Below the pieces are notes generated by a model that ran no database searches, was not told the DNA's origin, and was given only the letters and a program-made list of their open reading frames with translations. From contig MU385711.1 in the NCBI GenBank assembly GCA_022497155.1, forward strand, positions 1,574,673 to 1,638,672: a stretch of DNA of 64,000 nucleotides, written 5' to 3'. The translations under genes were made by a program, and so were the position numbers. This DNA comes from Whalleya microplaca. Taxonomy: Eukaryota; Ascomycota; Sordariomycetes; Xylariales; Xylariaceae. The first letter of the stretch is position 1, and each line of letters starts with the position of its first letter. Positions 59,077 to 64,000 of the stretch are shown one piece after another.

Positions 59077-59345
59077 CTACCTAGGTAGGGAAGTAGCAGC
59101 TTAGGTAGCCGGCTACCTAGGTACATACGTACTTTTACGTAGCAGTTTGGTGTAAACTGTACTTTGTATGTACGGAATAGACTTGCCAACTTGCCGTGGT
59201 CCGTGGTCCGTGCTCGTCAGTGCCCCGTGCCCAGGTGAGCACTGGTGAGGTGGTATGTCCATATGCAAAGCTTGCTGCTGTGGCTGTGGCTGTGAAGTCT
59301 GGCTGATTCGGTACGTACCTACCTAGGTACATACATATGTGTACA
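59077..59345. repeat. Cluster of CTACCTAGGTAG-type palindromes and GTACATAC runs
   Basis: CTACCTAGGTAG occurs at about 59078-59089, CTACCTAGGTAC at about 59113-59124 and CTACCTAGGTAC again at about 59319-59330, flanked by ACATACGTAC and ACATACATATGTGTACATACATAC. All lie upstream of the kinase gene. The same eight-base core occurs singly at 4070, 32712 and 53824. Confidence 0.7.
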
Positions 59346-59802
59346 TACATACGGATTAGTGCAAGATATTTGCATTGTACGCCGCAATTTGCTTCAGCCG
59401 GGCGAGCCCTGGAGCTCAGCAACCAGAGGCCGCTGTGGGCCACCTGCGCAGTCTGCTTCTTCTACCTAGTACTTGGGGCCAGTGCCAAAGCCCCGGCCAG
59501 TCTGCCAGTAGTGCCAAAGCCAAAGCAGCAAGTCCCCGACCGCCTCTCCCCAAATTCCTCCCTTTTTGATCTTCACTTCCATCAGTTCAATCCCATCCAA
59601 GTCAACTCATTCACCAACAACCATCTGGCAGGGATTGGCTCCGTCTGTTCGACCCGAGTCCTTCTCAATCAACACACTCGAGGCTATGAACGTTCGGACT
59701 TCCTGAGTCCTTGAGTATCCTAGATACTCCAGAAAAGTCGCGTCGGTTTGACTACTAACCCAGTACCAATCAATCCATCCTCCTGTCACTCTCCCCGTCT
59801 TT

Positions 59803-59823
59803 CGTCTCCCGTCTCCCGTCTCC
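59803..59823 (+). repeat. Three tandem CGTCTCC units in a pyrimidine-rich leader
   Basis: A 7-bp repeat in three exact copies within the CT-rich tract about 90 bp before the kinase ATG, probably in the 5' untranslated region. Confidence 0.75.
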
Positions 59824-59910
59824 CGACCGTTGTTGTTCCTGGTCTTCGTGGTCTTCGTCGTCTGCGTCCCCCGTTCCCTGGTCAGCCCACCGGCTTGAAC
59901 GTCCTCCACA

Positions 59911-61514
59911 ATGGCTTCCTCCTCGTCAAATGTCGTTGGCGTGCATTACAGGGTGGGCAAGAAGATAGGCGAGGGTTCATTTGGTGTCATTTTCGAGGGA
60001 ACCAACCTGTTGAACAACCAACAGGTTGCCATCAAGTTTGTAAGTAACATCAGCCTGCATTCCATGTCCTCGAAACCCTTCCTGTCATTTCTGTCGTTTC
60101 TCTTCTTCCTGCTCCTATCCGTCAGCCAGCGGCCTCACCCGAAGAAGAAGACAAGAACCCCCATCCTGATTGACATCTTTCGCTTCTAGGAACCAAGAAA
60201 GAGTGATGCACCCCAATTACGAGATGAATATCGTACCTATAAGATACTCGTCGGTTGCCGTAAGTAACACGGGATTCCCTCGTTGCCTTTTCTGCGTCCA
60301 AAAATTAACATCTCTGCAGCCGGCATCCCTAATGTCTATTACTTCGGCCAAGAAGGCCTGCACAACATTCTTGTTATAGACCTGCTTGGTCCTTCTTTGG
60401 AAGATCTGTTTGATCACTGTAATCGGAGATTTTCCATCAAGACGGTTGTGATGGTGGCAAAGCAAATGGTGAGCCTCGCCGTGATACACCCAGTCAAGTG
60501 TGTCATCATTAATCCGCTCTACAGCTTTCTCGCGTGCAAACCATCCACGAGAAGAACCTCATCTACCGAGATATCAAGCCCGACAATTTCCTCATCGGCC
60601 GCCCGGGGACAAAAGCTGCTAACGTTATCCATGTTGTCGATTTTGGTATGGCTAAACAATATCGGGATCCCAAAACGAAGCAGCACATCCCTTACCGAGA
60701 GCGAAAATCCCTGTCGGGAACTGCCCGTTACATGAGTATCAACACCCATCTGGGACGTGAACAATCCCGGAGAGATGATCTCGAGGCATTAGGCCATGTC
60801 TTCATGTACTTCCTGAGGGGTGGTCTCCCATGGCAGGGTCTGAAGGCTGCAACAAACAAGCAGAAGTACGAAAAGATCGGCGAGAAGAAGCAGACTACCC
60901 CGATCAAGGACCTTTGCGAGGGATTCCCCGACGAGTTTAGCAAATACCTTACATACGTAAGAAACCTGGGCTTCGAGGACACTCCGGATTACGACTATCT
61001 ACGTGAGCTGTTCACACAGGCTCTGAAGAACACCGGCGAGCTTGAAGATGGCGAGTACGACTGGATGAAGATCAGCAAAGAATCTCGGGGCTGGGACGCG
61101 ATGCACAAGCCTGGAGCGTACCACAACCCAAACAAGCCGCCAGGACCGTCCGCTCAGGCACTCCACAGCCAATCGCGTATTGGCACCCCGGGCCTCACTC
61201 TCGACCGTTTAAACGCCGCGCAGCCCCCACCTCCATCTCCAGCCAAGGCGATGGACAAGCGCCGGTCAAACGTGCCCGGCGCCATAAATGCCCATCGTGG
61301 CAGCGCGGTGGGGGGTCTCCGGGACACGTCTACACCAACGCCCTCAACTCAAGCCCAGTTCCAGAACAGCAACCAGAATCTACCAACGAGGATGGTGTCG
61401 CAGGCCAACATGGGACCGCAATCGGCCGCCGGTAACAGACAGTCGGCGGAACCGCAACCATCAGGATTCCAAAAATTCATGAAAGTTCTCTGCTGTGGTA
61501 AGAGAAGACCCTAA
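59911..61514 (+). CDS. Casein kinase I, membrane-anchored (Yck-type)
   Basis: A serine/threonine kinase. Deduced exons are 59911..60039, 60190..60259, 60320..60468 and 60525..61514, giving 445 aa. The kinase domain spans about residues 14-290: glycine loop [11 protein letters not shown] (20-30), VAIKF with the catalytic Lys42, [39 protein letters not shown] with the catalytic Asp132, [13 protein letters not shown] (Asp155), and the CK1-type [29 protein letters not shown] in place of the usual APE motif. The C-terminal ~150 residues are Pro/Ser/Gln-rich and end [12 protein letters not shown]; a Cys pair there is palmitoylated in yeast Yck1/2 and anchors the kinase to the plasma membrane. The tail differs in having five residues after the pair. 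Yck kinases act in glucose signalling, endocytosis and morphogenesis. Three introns lie in the kinase N-lobe. It converges on the p24 gene. Confidence 0.94.
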
Positions 61515-62763
61515 CAATGCCTGTGGTAAGATCGAAGCTAACGAGACACTAGGTTAAATACGTATTATCATGACATGCTAGCGATTCCATATAGACTAGA
61601 GACCTTGTTGGATGAAGTTTCCTGCGCCGTTCTGTGTACAGCCTTTAATACTTCCTGATGTTTCGCGAACAACTTCTTCTCGTCTAGCGTTTCCACTTCA
61701 TCGCTGCGTGTTGTCACGAATCATGGCCTTTTTTTTTCTTTGACCCAGGAACACGAATTATCGGCTTGGGACATTCGTCCAATACCGCGGCTATCCAGCG
61801 CCACAAAACCATCGGCATCTTCAAGGGCAGCCCGAACTGCCTTGCGAATAGTCCCGTCAGGAATAGTATCCCATCAATGTGAGGATACGACCTCTATGCA
61901 TGGCAGATCTCCGGTAGGATCTATAGGCTTGGCGCAATCCGGGGAACACGGACGAATCACTTATTTTTTCCTTATAACTCTCGTTTCTTGATGAGATAGA
62001 TACAGGCTGTTAATTAGTAGAGCGCAGCACGGCGCCGGGTGAGGGTTGAAACCGGCGGCTACCTAGCATTGGGATCGGGTTCCATTTTTCTCCCGTCATC
62101 CGTTCCCCTTACTGTTTATAATCGTGGAGAGAGAGGAGAGAGGAGAAGGACGCAAGCGTCGGGGGGCGAAGTTGTTGTGTCGTAAAGAGGAAGCAGGAGG
62201 GACATGGAGGTCGAGAAAAGCAGGAGTAGCTGTAGTAGGGTTGATATGGCATTACACAGTGCACGGGAGATCCCAAGATCTGCGTTAGTGGAAGGCAGGC
62301 AACAAGACAAAAAGAACCCATAATGATTCCCATGCAATTGATGGTACGGTGATTTGGTTTCCATGACACTGCGAATTGAATATGAAGACACATTTTTCTA
62401 GGTTATCTATCGGAGGCCGGAAATGATTCAACCTTTATTCCATCACCCACCCTTAAGTCAATCTCATTTCTACGAGCTATCTTTACGATGAGCTATGAAC
62501 ATCATATAAAAGATTAGTCATGGTTTGTTTAAGTCTATCCCTTAATCCATGATGAGAAGTCAGGTCACAAGACCCATGAATGCAATTAATAGGTAGTAGC
62601 CCGGTCATTTCATATCTTGCTGCCATGTATCTATCATTACACAAAGATGGGACACCCAACACCTCGAAGCACGCCTCTCCCTTTTCTTCTTCCAGTCCAG
62701 ATCTCGAAATCGAGAACAATTTCCTGCACGGAAAAAAGACACATTCATGAATGTTGTTAGCTT
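61515..62763. other. Convergent intergenic region, casein kinase / p24 gene
   Basis: About 1.25 kb containing both 3' untranslated regions. Overlapping 90-codon frames at 62109-62393 on the minus strand look non-coding. No RNA gene or repeat was recognised. Confidence 0.5.
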
Positions 62764-63723
62764 TTAGGTAAGCTTTTGCTTGATGAAGAATGACCGCAGA
62801 TGAGATAGTTGCCATGCGCAGGTAGCACCGAGCACAACGAGCTGGATGACCATCCACCGCACCACGCGCGAGTTGGTGGACTCGGACTGGTCTCTGAATT
62901 CGGCTTCCCGTTCCTGTAGTACATGATTAGTATTTCAATGCATTCTTTCCTGTTTCTCTAATAAATGGCTATCATCAAAGTGACTATCATGATCACACAA
63001 TCGTGAAATAGACCAAGTAGAACATAACCCCCCAATTCATCAAATATCGAGAGGCCAAGGCCCAGAAAATTAAAATAAAATAAAAAACTCACCCGCTGGA
63101 AGATCTGCTCCCGCCGGATATCCTGCAGCCGTGAGTTGAGGTCCTTGACGCGCTGGGAGATGTCCTGCAGCTTGTTCTTGTCGGTGCTCTCGATCTCGGA
63201 GGTCTCGCCGATGGCGAGGTCGAGGGTCAGCTTGAGGCCGCCGTGGGGCTGCAGGGCGCTCAGCCAGTTCGACCGCGACGCGCTCGTCGGCGTGAAGCAG
63301 ATCTTGTGCTCGCCGGCGTCGGCGGCGCTGAAGGTGAAGCGGCCCTGCGACGAGCCCCGCTGCGAGACCACGCGGTGGTCGTTGTCGAAGGTTTCCTAGA
63401 GGTGCGGAAAAGACAATAAGCCTTAGTTCAAGTTCAAGTTCAAGTTCCAAGATTCAAGTTCAGCTATGCTTGGATGGTCTTGTGGTATCTAATGTAAATG
63501 GTAAGTAAGAAAGACTTACATCAACAGAGATGAAGATGTTGACACCGTCCTCCCGCGACCACGACCGCCGGTTGTCGTCCCATTCCTCAGCGTGGTAGTG
63601 TCCCACCACTAGGGTGTCCTTGGGCAGTTCCTCGAAGAAGCACTTGGACGTGCTGCCGTCCATGAAGAAGTACAGTGCTTGAGCGACGGAGCTCAGCATC
63701 AGAAGGGGAAAAACCGCCCTCAT
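62764..63723 (-). CDS. p24-family (emp24/GOLD) cargo receptor of the early secretory pathway
   Basis: A type I membrane protein of COPI/COPII vesicles. Deduced exons are 63723..63520, 63395..63093 and 62913..62764, giving 218 aa, the normal size. A signal peptide spans residues 1-16 (cleavage probably after SVAQA). The GOLD domain follows with its Cys pair: Cys28 in [19 protein letters not shown] and the second in [10 protein letters not shown] coiled coil runs from about 135 to 185 ([30 protein letters not shown]). Then comes the transmembrane helix [20 protein letters not shown]. The short cytosolic tail reads SFFIKQKLT: an FF pair for COPII and a KxKxx COPI signal at the C-terminus. The [12 protein letters not shown] segment and the tail point to the p24-alpha group (Erp1/5/6-like) rather than Erv25. 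All exons are in phase 0. Confidence 0.92.
63425..63448. repeat. AGTTCA hexamer repeat within a p24 intron
   Basis: Three exact AGTTCA units and a fourth with one change, inside the first intron (63396..63519) of the p24 gene. Confidence 0.8.
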
Positions 63724-64000
63724 TTTCGGGTATGTCGGGGTCAGTGTGGTCTCAATTGTCTTCTCTAGCAATGATTCGGATCGGTCGCCGGCCTCGGTCT
63801 TTGATAGCCTGCGCAGGCGTTGGAATGGCAAGGTAGATTCGGTCGTGGTGAAGCTTCGCGGATTCCAAGGTGCCACGTTCGAAAAACCAGCCAGCCAGCC
63901 AGTCAGTGCAGCCAGGGGTTGCTTTACCACCTAGTTGCTACCTAGTTAGGTCATAGTTTTAGCATCCTGCACCGCTGGACGACCCGATGGGCTAGTGGGC
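63724..64000. other. Upstream region of the p24 gene
   Basis: The last 277 bp of the window are the p24 leader and promoter. A CAGC/CAGT tetramer run (about 63890-63906) is the only pattern seen. Confidence 0.5.

Larger units (their letters stand above)
56734..59910. other. Intergenic region, RNase H / casein kinase I
   Basis: About 3.2 kb. ORFs near 57083-57400 and 58851-59189 do not look coding. The last kilobase is a promoter-like region with several CCTAGG palindromes and GTAC-rich runs (59077-59345), followed by a pyrimidine-rich leader immediately before the ATG. Confidence 0.5.

Noticed and set aside
1..64000. CRISPR arrays, rRNA or tRNA genes, viral genes, intact mobile elements, telomere repeats
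   Set aside because: None recognised in reading both strands. The DNA is a eukaryotic (fungal) chromosome segment with intron-bearing genes.

Overview
This window is nuclear DNA of a filamentous ascomycete (Pezizomycotina, most likely Sordariomycetes). The genes carry short 50-150 nt introns with GTAAGT/GTATGT-type donors, CTAAC/CTGAC branch sites and CAG/TAG acceptors. They encode typical fungal proteins, including a fused-HIS7 type cyclase, a Pth11-like rhodopsin-domain protein, an ART-type arrestin and Dre2. The long stretches between genes are AT-richer and riddled with stop codons, which suggests an old, RIP-like mutated compartment.

Layout. 1-12 kb: the 3' end of HIS7 (histidine synthesis), an ornithine decarboxylase antizyme that needs +1 programmed ribosomal frameshifting, a Yippee zinc protein, D-aminoacyl-tRNA deacylase and the CCR4-NOT subunit NOT3/5. 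13-15.5 kb: a GH127 (DUF1680) beta-L-arabinofuranosidase-like enzyme. 15.5-28 kb: gene-poor DNA holding a deleted cytochrome P450 pseudogene, a decayed short-chain dehydrogenase pseudogene and one intact C2H2 zinc-finger gene. 28-35 kb: NADP-isocitrate dehydrogenase with two in-frame starts, an alpha-arrestin with a PPSY motif, and a class II aldolase/adducin protein. 35-42 kb: a long AT-rich desert with one doubtful Cys-rich ORF. 42-51 kb: a seven-transmembrane rhodopsin-domain protein, mitochondrial methionyl-tRNA formyltransferase, an STF2-like protein whose ATG is split by an intron, and Dre2. 51.8-64 kb: a long coiled-coil protein preceded by a 26-bp minisatellite, an RNase H1-like protein, casein kinase I, and a p24-family cargo receptor.

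The genes form no single pathway or cluster. They are mostly separate housekeeping genes. The strongest non-routine observation is the antizyme recoding locus: ORF1 stops at TCC-TGA, ORF2 resumes exactly in the +1 frame, and the shift site forms one arm of a perfect 7-bp inverted repeat. Intron boundaries below were deduced by eye from splice motifs, reading-frame continuity and recalled family similarity. No alignment or database search was run.
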